Positions 17,293 to 25,565 of a DNA stretch of 64,000 bases are shown here, one piece after another. The first letter of the stretch is position 1. Each line of letters starts with the position of its first letter. The DNA is from Chryseobacterium sp. Bi04 (GTDB lineage: Bacteria; Bacteroidota; Bacteroidia; Flavobacteriales; Weeksellaceae), in the NCBI RefSeq assembly GCF_918698085.1, contig NZ_CAKKLP010000007.1, positions 124,001 to 188,000 on the forward strand, given 5' to 3'. The notes below the pieces were generated by a model that was not told the DNA's origin, did no database searches, and saw only the letters and a program-made list of their open reading frames with translations. The translations under genes were made by a program, and so were the position numbers.

Positions 17293-18198
17293 ATGTTAGG
17301 AAGACGACAAATCCGTGAAAAATTAGTACAAACAGTGTATTCGTACTATCAAAATCCTGTAAAGTTTGATGTTTTAGAGAAAAACATGTTCTCTGGAATA
17401 GAGAAAATCTATCACCTTTACATCTACCAGCTGAATTTTTTGGTGGCACTAAAAGATTTGGCAGAGCATCAGATCGAAATCGGAAAAAATAAGTATCTGA
17501 AAACAGATGCTGATATTAATCCTAACCAAAAATTCATCAACAATCAAGTATTAAAGAAGCTGGAAGAAAATCCTGAGAGATTATTTTTCACAGGTCAGCA
17601 CAAGCAATTGAAGTGGGATATGCACGATGATTTGTTGGTAAAAACTTTCCAAAGAATTACAGCAGGAAAACGTTATCAGGATTTTATGAAAGAAGATGGA
17701 TATTCTTTTGAAGATGATCAGAAGTTTATCGGTAAATTATTCCTGAGATATATTGCTGAAAACGATGATTTTCATGATTATTTAGGAGATAAAGAACTTT
17801 CATGGTATGATGATATTCATATTGCCAATTCAATGGTACAAAAAACCATAGGTTTCCTGAGAGAAGATGAAGAAAGCAGAACTTTAATTAAGATGATTAA
17901 AGATGAAGAAGATAAAAGTTTCGCAGCTAAATTATTGAGAGATACTTTAAACAACTGGGAGAACAACGAGGAGAAACTGAAAGAGAGACTTGAAAACTGG
18001 GATTTGGAAAGAGTTTCTTTAATGGATAAAGTTATTTTATCAACAGCAATTTCAGAGCTTGATAATTTTCCGTTTACACCTTCAAGAGTTATTATTAATG
18101 AATATATTGAAATTGCAAAAGTATTTGCCACAGACCGTTCCAATATTTTCGTTAATGGTATTTTAGATAAATATTGTAAAGATCAAAATAGAATATAA
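17293..18198 (+). CDS. nusB: Transcription antitermination factor NusB family protein (long form)
   Basis: The NusB domain, which binds boxA RNA with S10 (NusE) during rRNA transcription, occupies the C-terminal part: MVQKTIGFLREDEE, LLRDTLNNWENNEEKLKERL, DLERVSLMDKVILSTAISELDNFPFTPSRVIINEYIEIAKVF-like residues about 175-300. The opening MLGRRQIREKLVQTVYSYYQNP is the usual NusB first helix. At 301 residues it is about twice the E. coli NusB length (139) because of an inserted helical region, normal in Bacteroidota as I recall. It is followed after two bases by a DUF1573 lipoprotein and then yajC, probably one transcript. Confidence 0.9.
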   Translation: MLGRRQIREKLVQTVYSYYQNPVKFDVLEKNMFSGIEKIYHLYIYQLNFLVALKDLAEHQIEIGKNKYLKTDADINPNQKFINNQVLKKLEENPERLFFTGQHKQLKWDMHDDLLVKTFQRITAGKRYQDFMKEDGYSFEDDQKFIGKLFLRYIAENDDFHDYLGDKELSWYDDIHIANSMVQKTIGFLREDEESRTLIKMIKDEEDKSFAAKLLRDTLNNWENNEEKLKERLENWDLERVSLMDKVILSTAISELDNFPFTPSRVIINEYIEIAKVFATDRSNIFVNGILDKYCKDQNRI

Positions 18199-18200
18199 AA

Positions 18201-18710
18201 ATGAAAAAGACGTTATCAATTATCGCCTTATCTATCATAGGCTTGGGATTAGTTTCTTGTAAAAAAGAAAACAAAGAAATTCAAAGTGCTGAAACAGTAG
18301 CTGCTGATTCTACAGCAATAACAGCTCCTGCAACAGCAGATTCTACAGCAACTCCTGTAACAGGTGAAGCTCCTTCTGCTCCTGCTTCTAACGAACCTTC
18401 TACTTCTATTGCTTTATCTGAAAGCAACTTCGATTTTGGAAAAATCAAAAAAGGAGATAAAGTAGAGCACGTTTATGAAGTAACGAACACCGGAAAAAAT
18501 CCTTTGATTATTTCTGAAGTTAAGCCTGGATGCGGATGTACAGCTCCTGATTTCACAAAAGAACCTATCATGCCAGGTAAAAAAGGGAAAATTACACTAC
18601 ATTTTGACTCTTCAAACTTCGACGGAAATGTTCAGAAGTATGCAGATGTTTTTGCAAACGTAGAGAAAGCTCCAATCAAACTAACGTTCACTGCGAACAT
18701 CCAACCATAA
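18201..18710 (+). CDS. DUF1573 domain-containing lipoprotein
   Basis: A 169-residue lipoprotein: signal MKKTLSIIALSIIGLGLVSC with lipobox LVSC, then a low-complexity Ala/Thr/Ser/Pro linker (about residues 25-70) and one Ig-like DUF1573 domain. The domain shows the typical FDFGKIKKGDKVEHVYEVTN, NPLIISEVKPGCGCT and PGKKGKITLHFDS segments; the paired cysteines in GCGCT are the family hallmark. Likely located in the periplasm or outer membrane. The exact function of the family is unknown. It sits between nusB and yajC with very short gaps. Confidence 0.9.
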   Translation: MKKTLSIIALSIIGLGLVSCKKENKEIQSAETVAADSTAITAPATADSTATPVTGEAPSAPASNEPSTSIALSESNFDFGKIKKGDKVEHVYEVTNTGKNPLIISEVKPGCGCTAPDFTKEPIMPGKKGKITLHFDSSNFDGNVQKYADVFANVEKAPIKLTFTANIQP

Positions 18711-18720
18711 TTTTAAAAAT

Positions 18721-19086
18721 ATGTTGACATTATTTTTACAGACACAACCACAGGGATCTTCATCTATGATGCTGATCATGATGGGGGTAATGTTTGTAGG
18801 GTTTTATTTCTTAATGATAAGACCTCAGATGAGAAAACAAAAACAGGAGAAGAATTTCCAGGAAAATCTAAAAGTAGGAACAAGAGTTGTACTTACTTCA
18901 GGACTTCACGGAAGAATTGCTCAGGTTCAGGATGACGGTTTTGTTATCGAAACATTATCAGGAAAACTGAAATTCGAAAAAGCGGCTATTTCAAGAGAAA
19001 TGACAGAAACCCGTTTCGGAGATAAAGCAAAAGCGGCTGATAAAACAGCAGACAAAAAAGAAACAGAAACTGAAGAAAAGAAATAA
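18721..19086 (+). CDS. yajC: Preprotein translocase subunit YajC
   Basis: Accessory subunit that joins SecD-SecF to the SecYEG translocon. One N-terminal transmembrane helix (SSMMLIMMGVMFVGFYFLMIRPQMRKQK) is followed by the conserved cytoplasmic part (FQENLKVGTRVVLTSGLHGRIAQV and FVIETLSGKLKFEKAAI) and a charged Lys/Glu/Ala tail. The helix followed by IRPQ is the family signature. 121 residues, normal length. Last gene of the run, followed by a very stable terminator. Confidence 0.95.
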   Translation: MLTLFLQTQPQGSSSMMLIMMGVMFVGFYFLMIRPQMRKQKQEKNFQENLKVGTRVVLTSGLHGRIAQVQDDGFVIETLSGKLKFEKAAISREMTETRFGDKAKAADKTADKKETETEEKK

Positions 19087-19105
19087 TTCAGACTGAAAAT
19101 AGACT

Positions 19106-19146
19106 GAATCGGCGGGTGAACGAAGTTCACCCGCCGATTCTTTTTT
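19106..19146 (+). terminator. Terminator after yajC
   Basis: A perfect 16-base stem (GAATCGGCGGGTGAAC and its complement) closing a GAA loop and followed by six T. It is unusually G+C rich for this genome. Confidence 0.95.
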
Positions 19147-19217
19147 ATAGAATACACTAAGCAGTTGATGTAATAGTTATTTGAATAATCATTAATTTTC
19201 ATTTTGAAAAAAGAAAT

Positions 19218-19225
19218 TATCTTTG
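19218..19225 (+). promoter_or_regulatory. -7 box (TATCTTTG) four bases before the SDR start
   Basis: TAnnTTTG with only CCGG between it and the ATG. If used, it would make a leaderless mRNA. Confidence 0.45.
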
Positions 19226-19229
19226 CCGG

Positions 19230-19964
19230 ATGGATCAAAACGCAAGTAAAACTGTTCTTATTTTAGGAGCCAATTCAGATGTCGCCAAACAATGTCTCAA
19301 GCAATATGTTGAAAAAGGACTTTCTGTAATTGCGGCTTCCAGGAATACCCAATCTCTGAAAGATTTTGTCTCTGAGAATAATTTGAATCAAAACAAAATC
19401 ACAGTTTTATCTTTTGATGCCACAGATTTTAATTCACATCAAAAATTTTATGATCAACTCGCTGTAAAACCTCATATAGTAGTATATGCTGCCGGCTTTT
19501 TGGTAGATAATGAAAAAGCATTAGCTGATTTTAATGGGGCTAAACAAATGATGGAAGTCAATTATATGGGAGCCGTATCTATTCTCAGTATTATTGCAAT
19601 GGATCAAAGCAATAATCGTCTGGAAAGAATTGTAGGACTCTCTTCATTATCCGGTGTAAGAGGACGAAAAAGCAATTTTGTATATGGAAGTACAAAAGCT
19701 GCCTTTACCCAATATCTGGCAGGGTTAAGACAGGAACTGGCTTCCAGGAAAATTATTGTCAATGCTTTGGTAATTGGATATATCAGAACAAAGATTAATG
19801 CCGGATTAGAACTTAATGAATCCTTGATGATGGAGCCTGATTACGTAGCCGGATTTATTGTCAATGCCGGTAATTCCTTTACTATTGTTCCGAATTTTAA
19901 ATGGAAAATTATTTATCATATTTTGAGACTTTTGCCGGAAGGTTTAGTCGCGAAATTACCGTAA
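19230..19964 (+). CDS. Short-chain dehydrogenase/reductase (SDR) family oxidoreductase
   Basis: NAD(P)-dependent oxidoreductase of 244 residues with a Rossmann fold. The nucleotide-binding turn is ILGANSDVAKQC near residue 10. The catalytic Ser is in GLSSLSGVRG and the Tyr-Lys pair in FVYGSTKAAF. The N-terminal GANSDVA pattern rather than TGxxxGIG recalls the SDRs related to DprE2, which work with an FAD-linked oxidase on sugar-lipid epimerisation; no such partner is adjacent, so the substrate is open. It appears monocistronic, sitting between terminators of yajC and a 360-base intergenic region. Confidence 0.88.
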   Translation: MDQNASKTVLILGANSDVAKQCLKQYVEKGLSVIAASRNTQSLKDFVSENNLNQNKITVLSFDATDFNSHQKFYDQLAVKPHIVVYAAGFLVDNEKALADFNGAKQMMEVNYMGAVSILSIIAMDQSNNRLERIVGLSSLSGVRGRKSNFVYGSTKAAFTQYLAGLRQELASRKIIVNALVIGYIRTKINAGLELNESLMMEPDYVAGFIVNAGNSFTIVPNFKWKIIYHILRLLPEGLVAKLP

Positions 19965-20327
19965 TGTTTTGAATATTAGAATTTAAAATAGTCTGTGCGA
20001 TGAATTTTTTCATCATTTTCTCTGCTTGTTATGTATAATAATGAGAACCTTATTTCTTTAAAAAGGGAGTTCGGTATCCTCTTTGCTATTATAAAACCCA
20101 AAATTATTTCTTCGTACTAAGATTCAATTTTTGAAATGATCATTGAGTAAGCCAAACCATTCTGTTTCGCAATCAATTTATTTTCATGGATAATACTTCT
20201 ACTTTAACTCTAAAGGGTTAAGGCTTGCTTCTTTTTGGAACCTGATTATACTATGGCTCATTTTCATTTTAAATCTTGTACAGGAGCCCATAATAGATAT
20301 ACAAATATTAAAATAAGCAGCAGAAAA
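19965..20327. other. Intergenic region before the MscS gene
   Basis: About 360 bases with no gene that I can support. An imperfect hairpin (TTAACTC-TAAA-GGGTTAA) lies at about 20204-20221. In-frame codons extend the MscS frame upward to 20235, but that extension has no family features. Confidence 0.4.
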
Positions 20328-21173
20328 ATGAACGATTTAGAATTAAGCAACATTCAGAAACACTGGGATTCTTTACTATCTTCAGCAATTTCATGGACAC
20401 CAAGAATTATCACAGCAGTAATTTCTGCAGTACTGATCTACCTGATTGGTTCATGGATGATAAGAATGATTAAAAAGCTGGTTGCAAAAGCTTTTAAAAA
20501 GCGTAATATGGAAGTTTCTTTACAGCTTTTCCTTTTAAATATTATTAATTGGGGGCTTAATATTCTTCTTTTTATTGTCGTGGTTACCCAATTGGGAGTG
20601 CAGACTTCAGCTTTTGTAGCGATGATTGGTGCTGCCGGTCTGGCGATAGGTTTAGCATTACAGGGATCACTGACTAATTTTGCAGGTGGAATTCTTATTT
20701 TACTGCTAAAACCATTTAAAATAGGTGACTTTATTTCTACCAATTCCGGTGTTTCAGGAACCGTTCAGGCTATTGATATTTTTCATACAAAACTGGTTAC
20801 TCCACAAAATCAATTAATTGTGATCCCAAATGGAGTAGTATCCAATAACAGCATTACCAATTTTACGCAATTAGGTTCCCGAAGAACTTCTCTGGATATA
20901 GGTGTGGCTTATGATGCAGATCTTAAACAGACCAAAGAAATATTAATGCGAGTAATCAACAATAACCAGTACGCTTTTACAGAACCTGCACCACAGGTAG
21001 TGGTAACAGAACTTGGAGACAGTGCTGTAAACTTATCCGTACGGGTGACCACCTCAAATGAAAATTTCTGGAAAATGAATGAAGAGTTGATCATCAACTG
21101 TAAAGAAGCTCTTGATAAAGCCGGAATAGGAATCCCTTTTCCACAAAGAGATATTCATGTTTACAATAAATAA
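20328..21173 (+). CDS. Small-conductance mechanosensitive channel (MscS family)
   Basis: Membrane-tension-gated channel that releases solutes during osmotic downshock. 281 residues, like E. coli MscS (286). Three transmembrane helices: about residues 20-44, 65-85, and the pore-lining TM3 with the glycine/alanine pattern AAGLAIGLALQGSLTNFAGG, followed by ILILLLKPFKIGDFI leading into the beta domain. The C-terminal segment includes GIGIPFPQRDIHV. The start at 20328 (MNDLELSNIQKHWD) is preferred to an in-frame codon at 20235 because the extra residues look non-coding. Confidence 0.92.
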   Translation: MNDLELSNIQKHWDSLLSSAISWTPRIITAVISAVLIYLIGSWMIRMIKKLVAKAFKKRNMEVSLQLFLLNIINWGLNILLFIVVVTQLGVQTSAFVAMIGAAGLAIGLALQGSLTNFAGGILILLLKPFKIGDFISTNSGVSGTVQAIDIFHTKLVTPQNQLIVIPNGVVSNNSITNFTQLGSRRTSLDIGVAYDADLKQTKEILMRVINNNQYAFTEPAPQVVVTELGDSAVNLSVRVTTSNENFWKMNEELIINCKEALDKAGIGIPFPQRDIHVYNK

Positions 21174-21188
21174 TTATATTTGAAAATG

Positions 21189-21232
21189 ATAAAAAAGAGG
21201 CTGTCTCACAACTCGTGAAAACGGCCTTTTTT
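21189..21232 (+). terminator. Terminator-like element after the MscS gene
   Basis: AAAAAAGAGGCTGT pairs imperfectly with ACGGCCTTTTTT across about 18 bases. The AGAGGCTGTCTCACAA wording resembles sequence seen at insertion-sequence ends and in dispersed repeats, from memory only. Confidence 0.5.
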
Positions 21233-21327
21233 ATGAAATTTTCCTGTACCCCTAGGGTTTTCGTTTAAACGATTCTCAACCCACATCGTCTAGTTGTGAT
21301 ACACCTTCTTTTTATAGTATGCCTGTA

Positions 21328-23202
21328 TCAATCAATATTCTGCATTGTGTCCAGAGCTTTCATCATATCAATACCCTTACCCAGGGTGGGTTTAAACAAA
21401 TCTCCTTTTTCCTTTATTCTTTCCAGGCTATTATCAATAGTAAAATCAGTAGGCTTCAATCCCGGTCTCAGCTCCTCCCATTCCACTGGCATGGAAACAG
21501 ATGCTCCCTGTTTTGGCCTCAGACTATATGCGCTTGCCAGAGTTTGTCCGGTTCGGTTTTGGAGATAGTCCAGATAAATTTTTTTATGATCCCTTTTTTG
21601 AAGGCTTCTTTCTAAAGTAGTAATCTTCGGTAACCTGTCATTCACCTGTTTCATGAGTAGCTGCGCGAAATCTTTTACCTGGTCAAACTCGTACTTGCCA
21701 CCCATCGGAATATAAATGTGAATCCCTGTACTCCCTGAAGTTTTGCAATATCCTTTTATTTTGATAGCTTGTAAAACTTCATTCACCTGAAGTGCCGTCT
21801 CAATAACCTCATCAAACGTGTTTTTTGCTGAAGGATCGAGATCCAAAACCAGGTAATCAGGATGTTCCAGATCCGGCAGAGAGCTGTTCCACGGATTGAG
21901 GTCTATGCATCCTAAATTATTGAGATAAGCTAACGTTGCCTTGTCGTTACAGTAAATATAATCAATGTACTTATCATTCGATTCGGAGTATACTTTTGTG
22001 GTTTTTATCCAGTCGGGAATATGATCCCCGGCGTCTTTCTGATAAAAACCCTGTTCTTCAATTCCATTGGGAAAACGGTTGAGGGATAATGGTCTGTTTT
22101 TTAAGTACGGTAAAATATAATCTGCTACCGATTGATAATAATCGATCACATCACCTTTAGTAATACCATCTTTTGGAAAATAGATCTTATCCTGATTAGT
22201 GAGTTTTACATGATGCTTGTTCAGTGTCATCTCAGTTTCTTTTTCAGAAGGTTCATTTCTTTTAGAAGTGGCTTTTGTTTTCATTCCTTTAGGTTTTTCG
22301 TTTTGATTGCTCAGGCTTTTAATTTCTTCAGGTTCTTTATCTTCACGAATGGCAATAAAAACCGGATGCCGGAAAATTCCGTCTTTAGTAATTTCGGAAT
22401 ATTTAATCTCACCTACCAGCTCGGGTCTTATCCATGTTACCGGCATATTCGTTTTAGGTATACTTTCAAAAGGTGGAGATTTTATAATCAATTTCTGAAG
22501 CCTTTCGTAAAGTTCTTTTAAAGAATTTTGATTGAATCCCGTTCCTGTATGGCCGCAATAGGTAAGCTTATGGTCAATATATTTTCCTAAAATTAAGGCT
22601 CCAAAACCCTTGCGTGAGCCTCTTGGTTCCGTAAAACCGCAGATAATAACTTCATCCGTATTGGTGAATTTTATTTTAAGCCAGTCGCTGGTTCTTTGAT
22701 TTTCTATATATTGGCTGCTGGCCCTTTTAGCGATCATCCCTTCCAGCTTCAATTTTTTCATCTGATCAAAAAACTCAATTCCTTTTTCAGGGATATGATC
22801 ACAGTATTTAATGGTTTCAGTTTCAATCAGGGCTTCTTTTAAAAGCTCCTTTCGCTGGATAAGAGGGAGTTCCTCTGTTGAGTGGCCATTGAGCCATAGG
22901 ATGTCAAAAACCTGATAAGCAAGTGCTAAATTGGGATTATCACCAATTTGCTGTAAAAGTTGAAAACTGGGCTTTCCCTGATCGTCATAGGCCACAATTT
23001 CCCCATCCAGAATCATAGGATGCTTTTGTTTTTTGAAATCACGGGCTACGCTTTTAAATTTTGATAAAAATGAAATTCCGTTTCTGGAATAGAAGAGAGG
23101 TTCTTCATGGCTGAGATCTGCTATCGCTCTGTAGCCATCCCATTTTATTTCAAATACCCAGTCCTTATCGTTAAAAGCTTCTTCAGAAAGCTTCGCCAGC
23201 AT
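21328..23202 (-). CDS. ligD: DNA ligase D, ligase and polymerase domains (downstream of a frameshift)
   Basis: End-joining enzyme: ATP-dependent ligase (about residues 1-290) followed by a primase-like polymerase (about 330-620). The adenylated lysine is in VFEIKWDGYRA (K20 of this reading). The polymerase shows LTNQDKIYFPKDGITKGDVIDYY, the catalytic YLVLDLDPS and KTSGSTGIHIYIP. The family normally continues from an N-terminal 3'-phosphoesterase; here that part is on another frame (23274-23879). The frame stays open upstream of the first ATG through residues such as KPFRSFNSLTNEKKLKTFIRP, which belong to the ordinary linker, up to a run of nine A. So this is almost certainly the rest of a once single 850-residue LigD. 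Confidence 0.93.
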   Translation of the reverse strand: MLAKLSEEAFNDKDWVFEIKWDGYRAIADLSHEEPLFYSRNGISFLSKFKSVARDFKKQKHPMILDGEIVAYDDQGKPSFQLLQQIGDNPNLALAYQVFDILWLNGHSTEELPLIQRKELLKEALIETETIKYCDHIPEKGIEFFDQMKKLKLEGMIAKRASSQYIENQRTSDWLKIKFTNTDEVIICGFTEPRGSRKGFGALILGKYIDHKLTYCGHTGTGFNQNSLKELYERLQKLIIKSPPFESIPKTNMPVTWIRPELVGEIKYSEITKDGIFRHPVFIAIREDKEPEEIKSLSNQNEKPKGMKTKATSKRNEPSEKETEMTLNKHHVKLTNQDKIYFPKDGITKGDVIDYYQSVADYILPYLKNRPLSLNRFPNGIEEQGFYQKDAGDHIPDWIKTTKVYSESNDKYIDYIYCNDKATLAYLNNLGCIDLNPWNSSLPDLEHPDYLVLDLDPSAKNTFDEVIETALQVNEVLQAIKIKGYCKTSGSTGIHIYIPMGGKYEFDQVKDFAQLLMKQVNDRLPKITTLERSLQKRDHKKIYLDYLQNRTGQTLASAYSLRPKQGASVSMPVEWEELRPGLKPTDFTIDNSLERIKEKGDLFKPTLGKGIDMMKALDTMQNID

Positions 23203-23273
23203 AGGCCTGATAAAGGTTTTTAATTTTTTTTCGTTGGTTAAAGAATTAAAGCTTCTGAAAGGTTTCTCTGAAG

Positions 23274-23879
23274 TTATGACTTCTTTTTTGCGTTTATTTT
23301 CAGGCTTTTTTTTTCCTCTAAAAATTGGGTGACTAAAGATTTTGAGGAAGTATTTTCTTCGGCATCATAAGGACTTTCAGCAAATTCGTCTTTATGTTTA
23401 ATTAATAGCCATGCATTATTTTCTGCATTTTTCATCTTAACCAAAGCAAACTCACCTTTCAGTTTTTTACCGTGTAAGATAAACTTTAATGACCCGGAAT
23501 GGAGTTCTTTCAACAGTTCCTTTTCGTCAGAAAGCTTAGTGTTTTCTTCCAAAGGTTCATAAGTTCCGCTGTCCCATACTTCCACTTGCCCTGCTCCGTA
23601 ATTTCCTTCGGGAATATTTCCTTCAAAATCTTTGTAGTCATAAGGATGATCTTCCACCATCATCGCCAGGCGCTTATCTTGTGGATCTAATGATGGGCCT
23701 TTAGGCACCGCCCAGCTTTTCAAAACCCCTTCCATCTCCAACCGGAAATCATAGTGAAGCCTTGTTGCTGCATGTCTCTGAATCACAAAAATCAATTTGT
23801 TTTTGCTCTTCTTTGTTTTTCCCTTAGGTTCACTGGTTTCATCGAACTTTCGTTTTTTATGATAATCTTTGAGAGCCAT
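23274..23879 (-). CDS. ligD: DNA ligase D 3'-phosphoesterase domain (upstream of the frameshift)
   Basis: A 201-residue phosphoesterase domain that trims 3' ends before ligation in bacterial end joining. Motifs: FVIQRHAATRLHYDFRLEM, LKSWAVPKGPSLDP, VEDHPYDYKDFEGNIPEG and NYGAGQVEVWDSGTYE, with the His/Asp metal ligands in place. The final residues (KSLKINAKKKS) come after a nine-A run and look out of frame; adding one A there would join this ORF to the ligase-polymerase frame. The start codon overlaps the ku stop (TAATG), so ku and ligD are translationally coupled. A free-standing phosphoesterase is possible, but the open linker in the next frame argues for one split gene. Confidence 0.9.
   Translation of the reverse strand: MALKDYHKKRKFDETSEPKGKTKKSKNKLIFVIQRHAATRLHYDFRLEMEGVLKSWAVPKGPSLDPQDKRLAMMVEDHPYDYKDFEGNIPEGNYGAGQVEVWDSGTYEPLEENTKLSDEKELLKELHSGSLKFILHGKKLKGEFALVKMKNAENNAWLLIKHKDEFAESPYDAEENTSSKSLVTQFLEEKKSLKINAKKKS
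23306..23314 (-). other. Nine-base A run (minus strand) at the ligD frame junction
   Basis: On the coding strand the sequence is GAGG, nine A, GCCTG. Reading ten A instead of nine would link the phosphoesterase frame (LVTQFLEEKK) to the ligase frame (KPENKRKKEVITSEKPF). Frameshift, slippage site or sequencing error cannot be told apart from the sequence alone. Confidence 0.85.
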
Positions 23880-24664
23880 TATGATGCAGATTTAGATTTA
23901 GAATTATTCAGACTGGCTTTCAATTGGGCCATCAGGTCAATCACTTTACCTTCTTTAGCAGGCTGAGCTTTGTGAGCTTTTATATTTTTACCTTTCGCTT
24001 TCTGTTTAATAATCTTCATCAGATCATCAGAATACGTATCTTTATACATAGCAGGATCAAAATCCTGTGAAAGCTGTTTGATAAGGCTTACCGCCATTTT
24101 TAGCTCTGCTGGTTTCGGAGCTTTAAGAGCAGGAATTTTTAAATCGGAATAGCTTCTTATCTCCTGATCGAATCTCAGGCGGTTCAGAACCAGAATATCA
24201 TCATTATATGGGCGTATCATTCCGATTGTTTCGCTTTCGCGGAGAACGAAAGTTCCTATTCCGACCATTTTTGTTTCTTCAAGTGCTTTTAGCAATAACC
24301 TGTATGCATTTTCACCATTTTTCTGAGGTTCCAGATAATAGGGAGTTTCAAAATAGACACTGTCTACTTCCACTTCCTTTACAAACTGGTCAATAGAAAG
24401 TATTTTTGTCTTTTCGGGACTTGCAGCTTCATAATCTTCTTCATCCAGAATGATGTATTTGTCATCCATGAGATAGCCTTTGACAATATTTTCCCATTTG
24501 ACTTCTTTTCCCGTATTTTCGTTCACTCTTTTAAATCTAATATTGGAAAAATCAGATTTATCGAGCATATCAAGGTCCAATTTGCTGGTTTCCGTGGCAG
24601 AGTAAATCTTAACGGGGATGTTTACTAAACCGAATCCAATGGCGCCATTCCAAATTGCTTTCAT
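23879..24664 (-). CDS. ku: Ku protein, non-homologous end joining
   Basis: Homodimeric DNA-end-binding ring that recruits LigD to double-strand breaks. 261 residues, normal for bacterial Ku. The start MKAIWNGAIGFGLVNIPVKIYSAT is the hallmark N-terminus, followed by the central barrel (SIDQFVKEVEVDSVYFETPYYLEP and KMVGIGTFVLRESETIGMIRP). A Lys/Ala-rich C-terminal tail is of the type that contacts DNA or LigD. It lies upstream of ligD with stop and start overlapping by one base, and is divergent from a Crp-like regulator. Confidence 0.97.
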   Translation of the reverse strand: MKAIWNGAIGFGLVNIPVKIYSATETSKLDLDMLDKSDFSNIRFKRVNENTGKEVKWENIVKGYLMDDKYIILDEEDYEAASPEKTKILSIDQFVKEVEVDSVYFETPYYLEPQKNGENAYRLLLKALEETKMVGIGTFVLRESETIGMIRPYNDDILVLNRLRFDQEIRSYSDLKIPALKAPKPAELKMAVSLIKQLSQDFDPAMYKDTYSDDLMKIIKQKAKGKNIKAHKAQPAKEGKVIDLMAQLKASLNNSKSKSAS

Positions 24665-24736
24665 TGTCTTACGTTTTTAAAAATCAAGCAATTAATATGC
24701 CGTTGAAAGCTCATGTGGTATGTGTTTGTATGCTTT

Positions 24737-24749
24737 TTGTCAATGACAA
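24737..24749. promoter_or_regulatory. Palindromic operator-like site TTGTC-AAT-GACAA
   Basis: Perfect five-base arms around a three-base centre, in the divergent region between ku and the Crp-like regulator. A related sequence (TTTTTGCCAAATGACAAT) precedes purA at 25501-25518. It might be the binding site of the adjacent regulator; this is inference. Confidence 0.4.
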
Positions 24750-24806
24750 TTGTTTTACAGATATACTTTTATACCTTTATATTTTCCAATTTGTGGGCAA
24801 ATAATC

Positions 24807-25376
24807 ATGGATGAACTTTTTAATTACATCAAAAAATTTGGCGTACTGAGTGATCAGGAAGAACTTCTCATCGCTGAAGGAGTCCAGGAGATTACCGTAA
24901 AGAAAGGTGACAGTTTTGTAGAAGCAGGAAAAGTAAGTAAAAAGATTGCTTTTGTGAAGGAAGGAGTCTTCAGGTCTTTGTATTATAATAAGCAGGGTGA
25001 TGATTTTACCCGGTATTTTATCTATGAAGGACGGTTCATTGGAGATTTCCAGGGTTTTACAGACCAGGTTTCTTCTCACGAATATATTGAAGCGGTAACC
25101 GATGCTGTACTGTTTGTTATTGATTGGGATCATTTTAAAATCCTGGAAAAAGAAATTGCAATATGGCCTGTCCTATTTGCGAGAATTCATGTCTTTGTAG
25201 CGGAAAATAAACTTAAGGTAGCGAGTATCATGCTGAACCAGGATGCCAAAGCCCGCTACATTCATTTTTTAAACCATTATCCCGGCCTGGCTAACAGAGT
25301 TCCTCAATCTATGCTGGCTTCTTACCTCGGGATTACACCCTCTTCCTTAAGCCGGATCAGAAGAAATATTTTATAG
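24807..25376 (+). CDS. Crp/Fnr family transcriptional regulator
   Basis: A cyclic-nucleotide-binding-type beta barrel (about residues 10-115: KKGDSFVEAGKVSKKIAFVKEGVFRS, then FTRYFIYEGRFIGDFQGF) followed by a dimerisation helix and a C-terminal helix-turn-helix ending VPQSMLASYLGITPSSLSRIRRNIL. 189 residues from the ATG at 24807, preferred over an in-frame ATG at 24750 because the family normally begins just before this helix. The barrel lacks the cysteines of FNR and the full cAMP-binding signature, so the ligand is unknown. Position next to ku/ligD and purA gives no firm target. Confidence 0.9.
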   Translation: MDELFNYIKKFGVLSDQEELLIAEGVQEITVKKGDSFVEAGKVSKKIAFVKEGVFRSLYYNKQGDDFTRYFIYEGRFIGDFQGFTDQVSSHEYIEAVTDAVLFVIDWDHFKILEKEIAIWPVLFARIHVFVAENKLKVASIMLNQDAKARYIHFLNHYPGLANRVPQSMLASYLGITPSSLSRIRRNIL

Positions 25377-25539
25377 TATTTAAGCAGATAATACCTATTT
25401 CCATAGGAAGCAGAATATAGGTCGTCTCCTACAATGATCAATCACTAGACTTTATTTAAAACAGACGTACATTATACATTATACAATTTAAAATCCACGC
25501 TTTTTGCCAAATGACAATGGCCTTGCTGTCCGGCTGGTC

Positions 25540-25547
25540 TAATTTTG
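25540..25547 (+). promoter_or_regulatory. -7 box (TAATTTTG) for purA
   Basis: TAnnTTTG 18 bases before the purA ATG. Confidence 0.45.
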
Positions 25548-25565
25548 CAGTATAAAATTAAAAAT

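Noticed and set aside
20235..20327. Upstream in-frame extension of the MscS gene
   Set aside because: The extra residues match nothing in the family and the downstream ATG gives the normal length.
21296..22521. Plus-strand open frames across ligD
   Set aside because: Antisense to a well-supported ligase-polymerase reading; low-complexity and no motifs.
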